NCBI RefSeq assembly: GCF_029392815.1
Contig: NZ_CP113942.1
Coordinates: 1,674,001-1,738,000 of the forward strand
Direction of reading: 5' to 3'
DNA: 64,000 nt
Origin: Bifidobacterium sp. ESL0682
GTDB lineage: Bacteria > Actinomycetota > Actinomycetes > Actinomycetales > Bifidobacteriaceae
Made by a program: the position numbers and the translations under genes. This document shows positions 8,058 through 18,600 of the stretch, in pieces. The notes below the pieces were generated by a model. It did no database searches and was not told the origin of the DNA. It worked only from the letters and a program-made list of their open reading frames with translations. Positions within the stretch are counted from its first letter, which is position 1. Each line of letters begins with the position of its first letter.

Positions 8058-10808
8058 TCAGTCATCGAACGGATCGAAGTCGCGGCGGACACGACGACGC
8101 GGGCGCTCGCTGCGCTCTTCGCGGTCTTCGCGATATTCGTCATAGTGATCATCGGTCGCGTAGCGCGGATTGCGGTCGTTGCGACGGCCACCACGGTAGC
8201 CACCACCACGGCGTCCTTCGTGACGGTCGGAACGACGGTAATCGTCGCGATCCTCACGGCGGCGACGCGGACGATCCTCAAAATCAGCATCGTCATCACG
8301 CTCAGCACGGTCATCACGACCACGGCCACGGCGGTCATCACGATCGGAACGACGACGGTCATCACGATCCTCGTCACGGTCGTCACGACGGCGACGCGGA
8401 CGATCCTCAAACTCGATGTCGTCGCGATCCTCGCGGTCCTCACGACCACGGCTGGAACGACGATTGTCACGATCATCGCGGTCGGAACGACGACGGTCGT
8501 CACGGTCTTCGCGATCGCGTCCGTGGCCACGATAGCCACGTCCACCGCGATCGTCATGGTCACGATGGCCGCCACGGCCACCGCCGCGCGGGCCAGATTC
8601 CTGATCTTCGAAGCCAGGAATGGCCAGTGAGATCTTGCCGCGGTCGTCAACGCCCTGGACGGTCACCTCAACGGTGTCGCCTTCCTTGAGCACGTCTTCG
8701 ACGGCATCAATGCGCTCGCCGTTGGTCAGGTTGCGAATCTGCGAGATGTGCAGCAGACCGTCGGTGCCGGGGGTCAGATTGACGAACGCGCCGAAGCTCG
8801 TGGTCTTGACGACCTTGCCGTTGAAGTTCTCGCCGACAGCGGGTACATGCGGGTGCGCGATGGCATCGATGGTGGCCTTGGCCTTTTCAGCGCCCTCGCC
8901 GCCTTCGGAAGCGATGTAGATGGTGCCGTCGTCCTCAACACTGACGTCGGCGCCGGTCTCTTCCTGAATCTGGTTGATCATCTTGCCCTTGGGTCCGATG
9001 ATCTCGCCGATCTTGTCGACAGGAACGGAGGTGGTGATGATGCGCGGAGCATACGGGCTCATCTCGGCCGGAGCGTCGATGCACTCGTTGATGACCTCGA
9101 GGATGGTGGTGCGGGCTTCCTTCGCCTGCTGCAGCGCGGCAGCCAGAACGTCGGCAGGGATGCCGTCGAGCTTGGTGTCGAGCTGGAGCGCGGTGATGAA
9201 TTCGGAAGTACCGGCGACCTTGAAGTCCATGTCGCCGAACGCGTCTTCGGCACCCAGGATGTCGGTCAGGGTCTTGTAAACGTGCTTGCCGTCGACATCA
9301 CCGGAGATGAGGCCCATCGCGATGCCCGCGACCGGAGCCTTCAGCGGCACGCCTGCGTCGAGCAGCGACAGCGTGGAGGCACAGACGGAACCCATGGAAG
9401 TGGAACCGTTGGAGCCGATGGCCTCGGAGACCTGACGGATGGCGTACGGGAACTCTTCCTTGCTGGGCAGCACCGGCACGAGGGCCTTTTCGGCGAGCGC
9501 ACCGTGGCCGACCTCGCGGCGCTTCGGGGAGCCGACACGACCGGTCTCACCGGTGGAATACGGCGGCATCTCGTAGTTGTGCATATAGCGCTTGGTCTGA
9601 GGGCCGGAGATGGAATCGAGCGTCTGCTCCATCTTGAGCATGTTGAGCGTGGAAACACCCAGAATCTGGGTCTCGCCGCGCTGGAAGAGAGCGGAGCCGT
9701 GCACGCGCGGCACGATGCCGACCTCGGCGGAAAGCGTGCGGATGTCGCGCAGGCCACGACCGTCGATACGGAAGTCCTCGGTCAGGACGCGACGGCGCAC
9801 AATCTGGCGCTGCAGTTCCTTGAAGGCGTTGCCGAGTTCCTTTTCCTTCTCGGCGTCATCCATATCGGTGAATTCGTCGGCGAGCTTGGCGCGGACGTCT
9901 TCCTTGATCTCGTGGATACGCTCCTGACGCGGCAGCTTGGCAGCGATGGACAGGGCGTCGTTGAGGTCGGCATGAGCGATCTCGTCGATGCGCTTGTAGA
10001 GCTCGTCCGTGTACTCCGGGAAGAGCTGGAATTCCTTGTCGTTGGTCTTGCCAGCCTTCTCCTTGAGCTCGCTCTGAGCCTCGCAGATGACCTTGATGAA
10101 CGGCTTGGCAGCTTCGAGGCCGCCAGCGACAACTTCCTCGTCCGGCTTCTGCTGACCCTCGTCGTAGATGAGGTTCCAGGCGTTCTTGCCGGCGCCAGCC
10201 TCAATCATGGCGATGGCGACGTCACCGTTTTCGATGACACGGCCAGCCACGACGATCTCGAAGACCGCGCGGTCACGCTCGCTCCAACGCGGGAAGGCGA
10301 CCCACTGGCCGTCGACCAGCGCCAGACGCACACCGGAGACCGGGCCTTCGAAAGGCAGACCGGAGATCATGGTGGACGCGGAAGCGGCGTTCAAAGCGAT
10401 CATGTCGTAGGCATCGTCCGGGTTGCAGGCGAGGACGGTCTCGACGACCTGAACCTCGTTGCGCAGCGTGTGCGGGAAGAGCGGACGCAGCGGACGATCG
10501 ATGATACGGCAGGCCAGGATGGCGTCGTTCGAAGGACGGCCTTCGCGGCGGAAGAACGAGCCCGGGATCTTGCCCGCGGCGTACATCTTCTCTTCCACAT
10601 CGACGGTGAGCGGGAAGAAATCGTAGTTTTCCTTCGGGCTTGAGCCGGCGGTGGTGGTCGAAAGGACCATCGAATCGTCATCGAGGTAGGCGGCTACAGC
10701 GCCGTCGGCCTGCTGCGCAAGACGACCCGTCTCGAATCGCAGTGTACGTTTACCAAATGAACCATTGTCAATAACGGCCTCTACGGCCTTGATTTCGGGA
10801 CCCTCCAA
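8058..10808 (-). CDS. pnp: Polyribonucleotide nucleotidyltransferase (PNPase)
   Basis: Phosphorolytic 3'-5' exoribonuclease. It is 916 residues from a TTG start at 10808 that has a strong AAAGGAGG 6-7 nt upstream. The protein opens with [21 protein letters not shown] and contains two RNase PH domains ([30 protein letters not shown] in the first; [14 protein letters not shown] and [18 protein letters not shown] in the second). It then has a KH domain ([26 protein letters not shown], written here only in outline) and an S1 domain ([19 protein letters not shown]). From about residue 737 comes a 180-residue RDDRDDRR-type disordered tail with two copies of an FEDRPRRRR block. rpsO lies upstream on the same strand, the usual rpsO-pnp arrangement. 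Confidence 0.97.
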   Translation of the reverse strand: MEGPEIKAVEAVIDNGSFGKRTLRFETGRLAQQADGAVAAYLDDDSMVLSTTTAGSSPKENYDFFPLTVDVEEKMYAAGKIPGSFFRREGRPSNDAILACRIIDRPLRPLFPHTLRNEVQVVETVLACNPDDAYDMIALNAASASTMISGLPFEGPVSGVRLALVDGQWVAFPRWSERDRAVFEIVVAGRVIENGDVAIAMIEAGAGKNAWNLIYDEGQQKPDEEVVAGGLEAAKPFIKVICEAQSELKEKAGKTNDKEFQLFPEYTDELYKRIDEIAHADLNDALSIAAKLPRQERIHEIKEDVRAKLADEFTDMDDAEKEKELGNAFKELQRQIVRRRVLTEDFRIDGRGLRDIRTLSAEVGIVPRVHGSALFQRGETQILGVSTLNMLKMEQTLDSISGPQTKRYMHNYEMPPYSTGETGRVGSPKRREVGHGALAEKALVPVLPSKEEFPYAIRQVSEAIGSNGSTSMGSVCASTLSLLDAGVPLKAPVAGIAMGLISGDVDGKHVYKTLTDILGAEDAFGDMDFKVAGTSEFITALQLDTKLDGIPADVLAAALQQAKEARTTILEVINECIDAPAEMSPYAPRIITTSVPVDKIGEIIGPKGKMINQIQEETGADVSVEDDGTIYIASEGGEGAEKAKATIDAIAHPHVPAVGENFNGKVVKTTSFGAFVNLTPGTDGLLHISQIRNLTNGERIDAVEDVLKEGDTVEVTVQGVDDRGKISLAIPGFEDQESGPRGGGRGGHRDHDDRGGRGYRGHGRDREDRDDRRRSDRDDRDNRRSSRGREDREDRDDIEFEDRPRRRRDDRDEDRDDRRRSDRDDRRGRGRDDRAERDDDADFEDRPRRRREDRDDYRRSDRHEGRRGGGYRGGRRNDRNPRYATDDHYDEYREDREERSERPRRRVRRDFDPFDD

Positions 10809-11086
10809 GGGTTCCTCCTTTGTTTAATTCCTGTTTTCCAACATACTGCAAAATGCTTTATCAACGTCCGGCCTTTGTTTATTTTGTAAGGCTTACCTGG
10901 CCTCACCAACGTTGGTGCCGGCACATTGAATTTCACTTCTCAGTCTGAAGCAGCATTGTCGGCGATCACGCCGGAACACATATCCAGATATTTCAATTAT
11001 CGACCCTCACCTTAGGGCCGTCGGTTTTTCTTCACCCGCGAACATTGTTAGACGTTTACTAACGCCTATGTCCAATCAAACCTCTG
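10809..11086 (-). promoter_or_regulatory. rpsO-pnp intergenic region with a perfect 14-bp palindrome
   Basis: Non-coding gap of about 310 bp including the rpsO terminator. CACCAACGTTGGTG (10904-10917) is a perfect palindrome about 95 nt upstream of the pnp TTG, flanked by a partly complementary GGCC...CCGGC. It could be an operator or the stem of a leader hairpin for pnp autocontrol. I see no clear -35/-10 pair. Confidence 0.4.
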
Positions 11087-11112
11087 AAAAAGCCCGAGCA
11101 CGAAGCCCGGGC
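11087..11112 (-). terminator. Rho-independent terminator of rpsO
   Basis: Minus-strand hairpin GCCCGGGC (11105-11112), loop TTCGT, then GCTCGGGC (11092-11099; one G-U pair), followed by TTTTT (11091-11087). It is 10 bp after the rpsO stop. Confidence 0.88.
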
Positions 11113-11121
11113 ATCAAACAG

Positions 11122-11391
11122 CTATCGACGAAGACCAAGACGCTCGACCAGGGAGCGGTAACGGTTGATGTCGACCTTCTTCAAGTAGTTGAGAAGACGG
11201 CGACGATCGCCGACCATCAACAGCAGGCCACGACGAGAGTGGTTGTCGTGCTGATGGGTCTTCAGGTGCTCAGTCAGATCGGAGATACGCTTGCTCAGCA
11301 GCGCAACCTGAACCTCGGGAGATCCCGTGTCGCCTTCGTGCGTCGCATACTTGGTTACGATCTCGTGCTTTTCTTCAGCCGTAAGTGCCAC
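11122..11391 (-). CDS. rpsO: 30S ribosomal protein S15
   Basis: 89 residues, beginning (M)[19 protein letters not shown] and containing [33 protein letters not shown] and a final [12 protein letters not shown], the full S15 family length and motifs. The start is the GTG at 11391, chosen because AAGGAGG lies 5-6 nt upstream. The frame extends further upstream but only as non-coding sequence. It binds 16S rRNA in small-subunit assembly. Its own terminator follows, then pnp. Confidence 0.97.
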   Translation of the reverse strand: MALTAEEKHEIVTKYATHEGDTGSPEVQVALLSKRISDLTEHLKTHQHDNHSRRGLLLMVGDRRRLLNYLKKVDINRYRSLVERLGLRR

Positions 11392-11513
11392 GGCATCCTC
11401 CTTATAGTTGCTGCGCGGTGCCACCGGCATTATGCCGAAGCGCTCTTTATCCGCGGGCGAATTCACGCCAAGTTTCAAGTATAGAAAGAGGTACGGATGA
11501 ATCGCCGAAGCTA

Positions 11514-12290
11514 TCACACCGCGGTGAGCAGGCCACTCCAGAGAACAATCAGCAACGCGATGCCTTCGATGACGAAGAACATCAGGAACGCGGCCCAACT
11601 ACGGGTAAGGATGTTCAGCGACGAATCCTTCTTGATGCCGATAAGCAAGCCGACGAAAAGTACCACGAAGACGCCAGCGGCCAGCAATGCCGCGATGATG
11701 CCCAGATTCGCCGCGTTCACCAAAACCGACGAAGCCTGGTAAACCACGTACGTGGAGAACCAGAATTTGAATTTCAGCAGACAGATACCGCCGATGAGCT
11801 GTTCGACCGCCAGCGAGAGCAGGAACAGATTGCGCCAAAGCCATGCGTGCGCTTCTACGAACGACAGCGCGAACGTGGCGAGGACAAAGACCATAACCGT
11901 CCATGAAATGAGCGCCACGCCCTGTGGAGAGAAGTGACTCAGAATCCGCACCACCGGCGCGGTCTGCCGCACGGCCAGCACACGACCAATCCAGTAAGGC
12001 ACGATGATGGCGACCAACAGGATGACAACGTAAACCGCCCAACGTACCGGATGAAACTGGCTGCGCTGGATGTCGGCCAGCGAAAGGTCGGTTTGTGGAA
12101 TCGAGGCCTCAGGATGCTTGGAAACGCTGACCTTCTCGATCTTGCCTTCGACGATTTCGACGGCCTCGTTGTCGGAACGGTGTTCATCGGCCAAGAGAGC
12201 CGAAGCCCCCTCGCCTGTGCCTTGACCGTTCAAGTCCAACGACCCGCCAGCTTCGGCCACGCGATTCCGCTGTTCCGTTTCGTCTGCCAT
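11514..12290 (-). CDS. Conserved membrane protein of unknown function
   Basis: 258 residues from the ATG at 12290 ([10 protein letters not shown]), with AAGG about 8 nt upstream. A GTG at 12329 in the same frame is an alternative. An acidic, polar N-terminal tail of about 75 residues is followed by six or so hydrophobic segments ([81 protein letters not shown] and [19 protein letters not shown], abbreviated). I do not recognise a named family. It lies upstream of rpsO on the same strand. Confidence 0.8.
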   Translation of the reverse strand: MADETEQRNRVAEAGGSLDLNGQGTGEGASALLADEHRSDNEAVEIVEGKIEKVSVSKHPEASIPQTDLSLADIQRSQFHPVRWAVYVVILLVAIIVPYWIGRVLAVRQTAPVVRILSHFSPQGVALISWTVMVFVLATFALSFVEAHAWLWRNLFLLSLAVEQLIGGICLLKFKFWFSTYVVYQASSVLVNAANLGIIAALLAAGVFVVLFVGLLIGIKKDSSLNILTRSWAAFLMFFVIEGIALLIVLWSGLLTAV

Positions 12291-12434
12291 CAACCACGCC
12301 TTACTATTTGCCAAGACGCGCTCAGACACGTCCTTAATTCAGTCAAACCAGATACCAAGACTAACCCCGATACTACCTCTGCGATAAGAAATGGAACCCG
12401 AATAAACGGAAACCGCGTGGGCCGGGACCATACG

Positions 12435-12476
12435 ACGGATGGCCCAAACCGAGATATATCGGCTTGAGCCATCCGT
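12435..12476 (-). terminator. Long stem-loop after the first repeat surface protein
   Basis: 18-bp stem (12435-12452 with 12459-12476, two G-U positions, 6-nt loop) about 20 bp after the stop of the gene ending at 12498. No U-tract follows, so it may be a Rho-type or processing stem rather than a classical terminator. Confidence 0.55.
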
Positions 12477-12497
12477 TCTATCCATTGAATTATGCTG

Positions 12498-15400
12498 CTA
12501 GGCCTTACGGCGACGGGCAAGGACCAACGACCCGCCGACCAGCAGGAGCGAGAACCCGAGCACCGCAACGGCAATGACGTCATCGCCGGTCTTGGCCAAC
12601 GGCTTTGCCGCCGAACCGCCCTGCGAGGCGGAAGACGCCGCTCCCTTCGCGCCGAAGTTCTTCGGTTTCGAGCCGTTCGGCTTGAAACCATCGGGGTCGG
12701 AACCGTTCAAACCGGAAGCATTCGGACCAAGGGCATTCGGATCGGAGGCAACTACTGGATTCGCAGCTTCAGGGTTGTGCCCATTAGGGCTATGGCCGCT
12801 GGGGTCATGACCGCTAGGGTTGTGTTCGCTAGGGTTGTGGCCCTGCGGATGATGGCTACCGGACTCGGAGGCACCTGAGTTGGGAGTGCCTGGATTGACG
12901 ACTACCTGAGCGATCCGGTATTGGTTGTGGAACACCGCCGTGCCCACCGACGAACCTCCGCGGGTCAGCGAGACGGAAGCAGCCAACTTATGAGAAGCTG
13001 CATTTTCCGTAACGTTCACTGTCACGCCATACGACGTGCGGTCGTAAGTGACACCGTGCTCCGCGCCAGACTCTTCGGTCAGCGTGTATCGCCACACGCC
13101 CGTCTGCGAGAACCTCATGGAGAACCTGGCCCGGCCCTGGCTCTGAATGTTCACCGGGGCGACAAGCGGTTGCAACACCGAAGAGCTCATCGGGGCAGAC
13201 ACGCTGACACGGTTGATCGGAGCGGTCAAAGCGCCCGTACCGCCGTGCGCGGGGTTGCCGTTGCTCGGCGTGAGCACCACGGTGAACTCGCCGTCCTTCA
13301 GCGCCCGCCCATCGAGCACCTTGCCGACATTCAGGTCGGCGTCGACAGCAGCCGGCGTATAGACGTTCTCGAAGAGCACGTCCGAGACGTTCTTATCCGC
13401 CGCAGCGGACAGCACGCCTGCCACGTCGTTCACCGTGACCGTCACCACGTAGGAGCGACCGTCATAGCCGATGGTCGAATCATGGCCTGCGACCTCGTTG
13501 ATCCGGTAACGATACGTGCCGGGATGAGCGTAGGCAATCGAACCGAACGTGAACGCTGGGCCCACGTTCCTCACCGTGGACTTGCCATTGCTCACGCCGG
13601 ATGGCATCGGCACCTGATTGGCCGCAACGACTCCCGACGCGTCGGTGCCGTCCAAAGCCGTCAACGCGAATTCGAACTCACCGTTGCCGGGCACACGATG
13701 AGTGCCGGAATCGGTGTTGCGCACCGACTTCACGCCACCCAGCGAGACCGCCACATGACTCGGATCATAAGTGTTCGTGAACTGTACCGAGCTGGCAGAC
13801 GAAGACGAGCCGGAGGGATCGAGCTTGGCCAGCGCTTTGCTGGCAACGACCAGATGACCTTGCAAATCATCGGTGACACGATACGTGACCGAGTACACCG
13901 CCGGGTCACGAGTGATGCCCGGCACCGAGGTGGAGTCCTCGGACACGGTAAACACATAGTTACCGGCCTTATCAAACGATACCGCAGGGAAGACGATGTG
14001 GCCGTTGGCCGCATTGGAAACATCCTCGTCGGCCTGCGCACTCGCACTGGCAGGCGCGGACGTACGGTGCAACGTGAACGAGAAGTCGCCCGCATTAAGC
14101 TGGTACGAATTGCCCGCGCTCGACGTGACCGCCTTATCCGCCTCAACCACATCACTCACCGGAGCAGGCGTATACGCGTTGCGCAACATCACCTCGGTTT
14201 CGGCAATCCCGTCGTGGGACAGCGTGACCTGCGCAACCAGCTTGTGGTTCGTCGCATCTTCCGTGACATGAACCAGCACGTCATGGACCGTGTTGTCGTA
14301 GGCCACACCGCCGAGCGTGCCCGAGTCCTCCTTGATCGTGAATCTCCAGTCGCCAACGCGGCTGAATCTGAGGGAATCGAACGACACCGAGCCCTGTGAA
14401 TCACTAATCTTGATGATGGACTTCTGCTGCGAACCGTTCGACGGGCCGCCGTCAGTTGGGTTGCCGGTCACAGGATCCAGCTGCGCCGAGAACTCGCGAG
14501 TGACCAGCGGCCGACCCGTCATCGTCTTTTTCGCATTCAGCGAGACATCCACCGAATTCGGCGTGTACCTGTTGTCAAAGGCAGCCACGTTGCCGGGAGC
14601 TGGCGAACCGTCTACAGAGAACGCAGCGACGGAGGTCAAGGTTCCGGAATTATCCGTCACCGTCACCGTCACATGGAAGACACGGGTGTCATAGCTCAGG
14701 GTCGGATCCTGAGCCGAGCCCGAAGGCACGACCTCGGAAACCTTGTAATTGAACACACCAGGATAGGCATACTGTGCACCGCCGAAGCCGACCGAACCAT
14801 CAGCCCGGTTCGTCACCTCGATCTCGCCACCGGAGGCGCCATCAGGCATCGGCACATCAGCCTTGGCCACAGCAGCGCCGTCAACAGCACGCGTGCCATC
14901 CACCGCTTCCAACTTGAAGTTGAACTCGCCGGCAGCGGGAGCGCGATGCGTCGCAGGGTCGGCGTTGGTCATCGACTTTGACGCCCTGATCTCGAACACA
15001 GACTTCGCCGGATCATAGGTATTGGTGAACGTGACCGCTGTGGAACCGGACGGATCCGAAGTCACCACAGGAGCAGAGGCAACCAACTGAGCATTGGCCT
15101 GATCGTCGGTCACCGTGTAGGTAAGCGTGTATACCGTCGGATCACGCGAAATGTGAGCCTCGGACACAGTATCTTCGCTCATCTGGAACTTATAGGTGCC
15201 AGCCTGGTCGAAGGTCATCGACGGGAACGTGATAGTGCCATCGGCCGCATTGGTAGCATGCTGGTCGGCAATCGCCGCAGCACTTGCAGGCTTCGACGTC
15301 TGGGACAGAGTGAACGCGAATTCGCCGGCCGTCAACGCCGCATGGCTGTTGCCCGGAGTGGAGACGAGCACCTTGGAACCGGTAGGCGTCACCGAAACGG

Positions 15401-15668
15401 AAGCCGCCTCGTATTTGTTCGTGAAGGTCGCCGTGTCGCTCGACACGTCGTTGTTGTTATCGTCCTTCATCGAAGTCGTCACCGTGCGGGTCAATGTCAC
15501 CATGTCATCGGTCACGGTCACCGTCACCAGATACGACTGCGGGGTCGACGCGTCCGGAGTCACACCAGCTTGACTGCTGACATGCTCGGTGACCTTGTAT
15601 ACGTAAGTGCCCGGCAGATCAAACTTCGTGCCATCAACTGCCACGGTCTTGACCGAATCATCCGTCAC
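12498..15668 (-). CDS. Isopeptide-repeat surface protein 1, C-terminal fragment with LAKTG anchor
   Basis: 1056 residues; the C-terminal part of a protein whose N-terminal part is 15665-20140. It carries six or seven modules of about 130-150 residues, each ending in a TFTNxY/FDNxYTP motif. They resemble streptococcal Spy0128/FctA pilin repeats, which form internal Lys-Asn bonds. Modules recur as a three-domain set. A spacer with repeated HNPSGHDPSGH-type units, then a Gly/Ser-rich stretch, leads to the sorting signal LAKTG, a hydrophobic segment and RRRKA. The first residue is an arbitrary GTG inside the gene: the true frame joins the upstream fragment if one base is restored at a G5 tract near 15697. 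Anchoring to peptidoglycan by a class E-type sortase is inferred from the LAxTG motif. Confidence 0.75.
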   Translation of the reverse strand: MTDDSVKTVAVDGTKFDLPGTYVYKVTEHVSSQAGVTPDASTPQSYLVTVTVTDDMVTLTRTVTTSMKDDNNNDVSSDTATFTNKYEAASVSVTPTGSKVLVSTPGNSHAALTAGEFAFTLSQTSKPASAAAIADQHATNAADGTITFPSMTFDQAGTYKFQMSEDTVSEAHISRDPTVYTLTYTVTDDQANAQLVASAPVVTSDPSGSTAVTFTNTYDPAKSVFEIRASKSMTNADPATHRAPAAGEFNFKLEAVDGTRAVDGAAVAKADVPMPDGASGGEIEVTNRADGSVGFGGAQYAYPGVFNYKVSEVVPSGSAQDPTLSYDTRVFHVTVTVTDNSGTLTSVAAFSVDGSPAPGNVAAFDNRYTPNSVDVSLNAKKTMTGRPLVTREFSAQLDPVTGNPTDGGPSNGSQQKSIIKISDSQGSVSFDSLRFSRVGDWRFTIKEDSGTLGGVAYDNTVHDVLVHVTEDATNHKLVAQVTLSHDGIAETEVMLRNAYTPAPVSDVVEADKAVTSSAGNSYQLNAGDFSFTLHRTSAPASASAQADEDVSNAANGHIVFPAVSFDKAGNYVFTVSEDSTSVPGITRDPAVYSVTYRVTDDLQGHLVVASKALAKLDPSGSSSSASSVQFTNTYDPSHVAVSLGGVKSVRNTDSGTHRVPGNGEFEFALTALDGTDASGVVAANQVPMPSGVSNGKSTVRNVGPAFTFGSIAYAHPGTYRYRINEVAGHDSTIGYDGRSYVVTVTVNDVAGVLSAAADKNVSDVLFENVYTPAAVDADLNVGKVLDGRALKDGEFTVVLTPSNGNPAHGGTGALTAPINRVSVSAPMSSSVLQPLVAPVNIQSQGRARFSMRFSQTGVWRYTLTEESGAEHGVTYDRTSYGVTVNVTENAASHKLAASVSLTRGGSSVGTAVFHNQYRIAQVVVNPGTPNSGASESGSHHPQGHNPSEHNPSGHDPSGHSPNGHNPEAANPVVASDPNALGPNASGLNGSDPDGFKPNGSKPKNFGAKGAASSASQGGSAAKPLAKTGDDVIAVAVLGFSLLLVGGSLVLARRRKA

Positions 15669-18600
15669 CGTCGTGCTGGCGGGAAGCGGGCCATGGCCCC
15701 CGCTGCAGGAGCAGTCCCCTGGGCTTCGATATCAAACGTGTACTGCTCGCCGGTCAGCCATGCCCCGGTACGGCCGTTGAGCACCTTCTGCACCTTGAAC
15801 CCATTCGCCATGATCGACGGAGCAGACGGAAGCTTTCCGGTGATACCAGAATTCTCATACGTGTCGTCATAGGCGGCCGAATGCATTGTACTTGCCACCG
15901 GGAAATCGGCCAAGGCGATGGATGCGGAATGCAACGGATCACTTGGCGTCTGCGCCTGGTCGGGGACGGTCCTGGAACGCTCCGACAGCTGCGCTCCCGA
16001 ACTGTCTTTGTTGGTGACCGTGAATGCCTTCCAGCCATCGGCAGAAGCGGGCTTGAACACCAGCTTGTACCCCGAACCGGCAGGTATATTCTCCAGCCGA
16101 TAGTTGCCGCTGGCATCAGTAGTGGCCGTGAGCGGAGTGGTGCCGTCGACGAGCGATTTCACCGGGTCGCCGCTGGCGTCCACCAACGCCACCTTGACGC
16201 CGGAAAGTACCTTGTCATCAGGCCCACGAATGCCGTCGCCGTTGTAGTCATACCAGGCGATACCGCTTACGGTTCGCCGCACCACCGCAGCACGGGCGAT
16301 CACCATATTGGTGTCGTTCATCCACTCATCGGTATAGACATCGCTCCCCTGGTTGCCCGTGGGATTGATATTCATGGTGAAATCGTAACGAGCGTTGCCC
16401 GGCAAGACATCGGACATGAACGCCCATGCCACTGGAGCATCGTAGCCGGCGGGAATCGTCACATCGCCAGTGGCATTGTCGACAGTTCCCTCATGCCAGA
16501 CACTGGGATTCGCAAGAATCTCCGCACGCGAGATCGAACCGGGCGTCCTGCTGCGCAGCGACGTGTCCGTCGAGAAGAACACCCTCGGGTGTACACCGGC
16601 GCCCACTGACGCGCCCGCAGTACCCGAGATGTTGATGCCGGTAATCTGCTGGGTGCCGTGGAAGTTTGAAACCGGAGTGCCGCCGTTGAACGGTAGGATG
16701 TTCACCGCATACGGGTCGCTCTGCTGCGTCGCCGTCATGTTGCCCAGCATCATCTTAAAGCCCAATGGTTGGGAGATATCGGCGACTTTGGGGTCAGACT
16801 GAATAGCGATGGACGAGGCATGCGTACGAGAGACGCTGACGGTCAGCGTCGATTGCGTACGTTTCAGCAGATCCGGCTTGCCCATATCGCGCTTCGACTG
16901 AATACCGACCGTATTGACGTACGAATCACCGTTCTGCGCGTCTGTGCTCGGCACCGAAGCATCGCCGATGGTCGACTGGTAATGGATCACGAATGTCGAG
17001 CCGTCCACCGGCACATCCGAAACGGTCCACTTGAGCGTCGTCGTGCCATCGATATTCGGCGTAACCGTTGGCGCAAGCGCAGTACCTCCGATCACGCTGC
17101 CGCCCTCAGCACCGCCAGCCTGGTAGGTGCCACCGAGCTTCGCCGAGTTATAGACGTAATGTAAGCCCTTGGGCAAGGTATCGGTGACATAGGCTTCGGT
17201 TTTGACGCCAGGGTTTGTTGCCCCAGGCGCTCCGCTGATGGTTCCCGTCAGCGCCCAGTCGATGGTCCGCTGCTCCTTGTCCAGATCATAGATAGTTTTG
17301 ACACCGCCGGACTCGGATTTCTGTTCCACCGACTTGTCGATGTTCGGCTGCTCACCGGAAACATACAGGGAATCACCGAATTCCTGCCCGCCAGTGTCGT
17401 TGCCCAGATAGCCCTGCTGGGAATCGTAATGGGCCTTCACATAAGTGGATCCAGGACGGGGAGCCGAAAGATCCGGAGTCATAGTTCTGTACAACGCCAA
17501 GGGATCAATCTCATTGGCCAGCTGCTCCCACTGCGCATCAGTCGACGTCAGCGGGCTGAGGTGGGTTCCGTCTGCCAGTACCGCTTTGCCCGCATCAGCC
17601 AGCTGGCTACGGGTGAATGCGTATGACTGCTGAGTCAGCTGGGCGACTGTGCCGACCGTCGCATCCGGTTTGATCTGGGCTTTGAACGAGCCCACGTTGT
17701 ACACGGCCGCGTGGCCTGCCTTGGTGGTGTCCGCCGCCGAATAGCCTTCCAGCAACAGGCCCACGATCATGCCATGCGACTGCGCTTCGGTCTTAGTGCC
17801 ATAGAAATCCAGATCATTGATACCAGCAGCATACTGTTCATTGTCGCTGGTCCACGCGGTGCCGTCCCTCTTGGTCGCGTAGAGAATGCCGGCACCCTTA
17901 TTGCCGAACGTAGGAGTGGATTCCCAATCGGTCCAATACGCCGTACCTTGCGGCTTGCTGGCATCTTCGACATGCAAATCAAGATCGTTCTTCTCCGGCA
18001 AATCGAACACCGTGGGGTCGATCTTGACGAGATTGAGCTCCCCAACCGGCAGGTCGCGTATGCCGGTGTTGAAATTGGAAGCCGCAAACATACGAGCCGT
18101 GGTTCCCTGCATGGCCACGTCGGTGCCATGCGGCCAGTCATTTCCTCGCCAAGTACCGCAATCGGTGCCGTTTTCACGATCGGTGTTGTTCGCAGCACAC
18201 TCGTAATAAACCCTGTTGGAATATTGTCCCTCAGGATTCAGCAAGGTGGACGCAGCCCATGAATCGTCATTGCCCGCGGCCTGATTGGACACGTCATCCG
18301 CGCCTGTCGGCGCAGGAACCCCGGAACCCGAGGTCACCGAATCGGCAGAGAGCCCGCCATCCGCAACCTTGCTTTGCAGAGTCAACGCATTGTTCGAGTA
18401 CAGGTCCATCACGTTCTTCTGCCCGTCAGGCGACCCGGAATCCGGAACCGAGGACGGGAAGAACACATACAGATAGCCGGTCGATATCTCACCCACAATC
18501 TGCTGCGAGCAACCCGCAGACATCATGATTGTGGAACATGGGTTGCTCCCGATATTGAAGCCGTAAGACGGGAAAGTGCCATCGATGTCGTAACCGCTCA

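Noticed and set aside
8748..10643. 631-codon open frame antisense to pnp
   Set aside because: It mirrors the codon bias of pnp, has no plausible protein character of its own, and pnp is unambiguous on the other strand.
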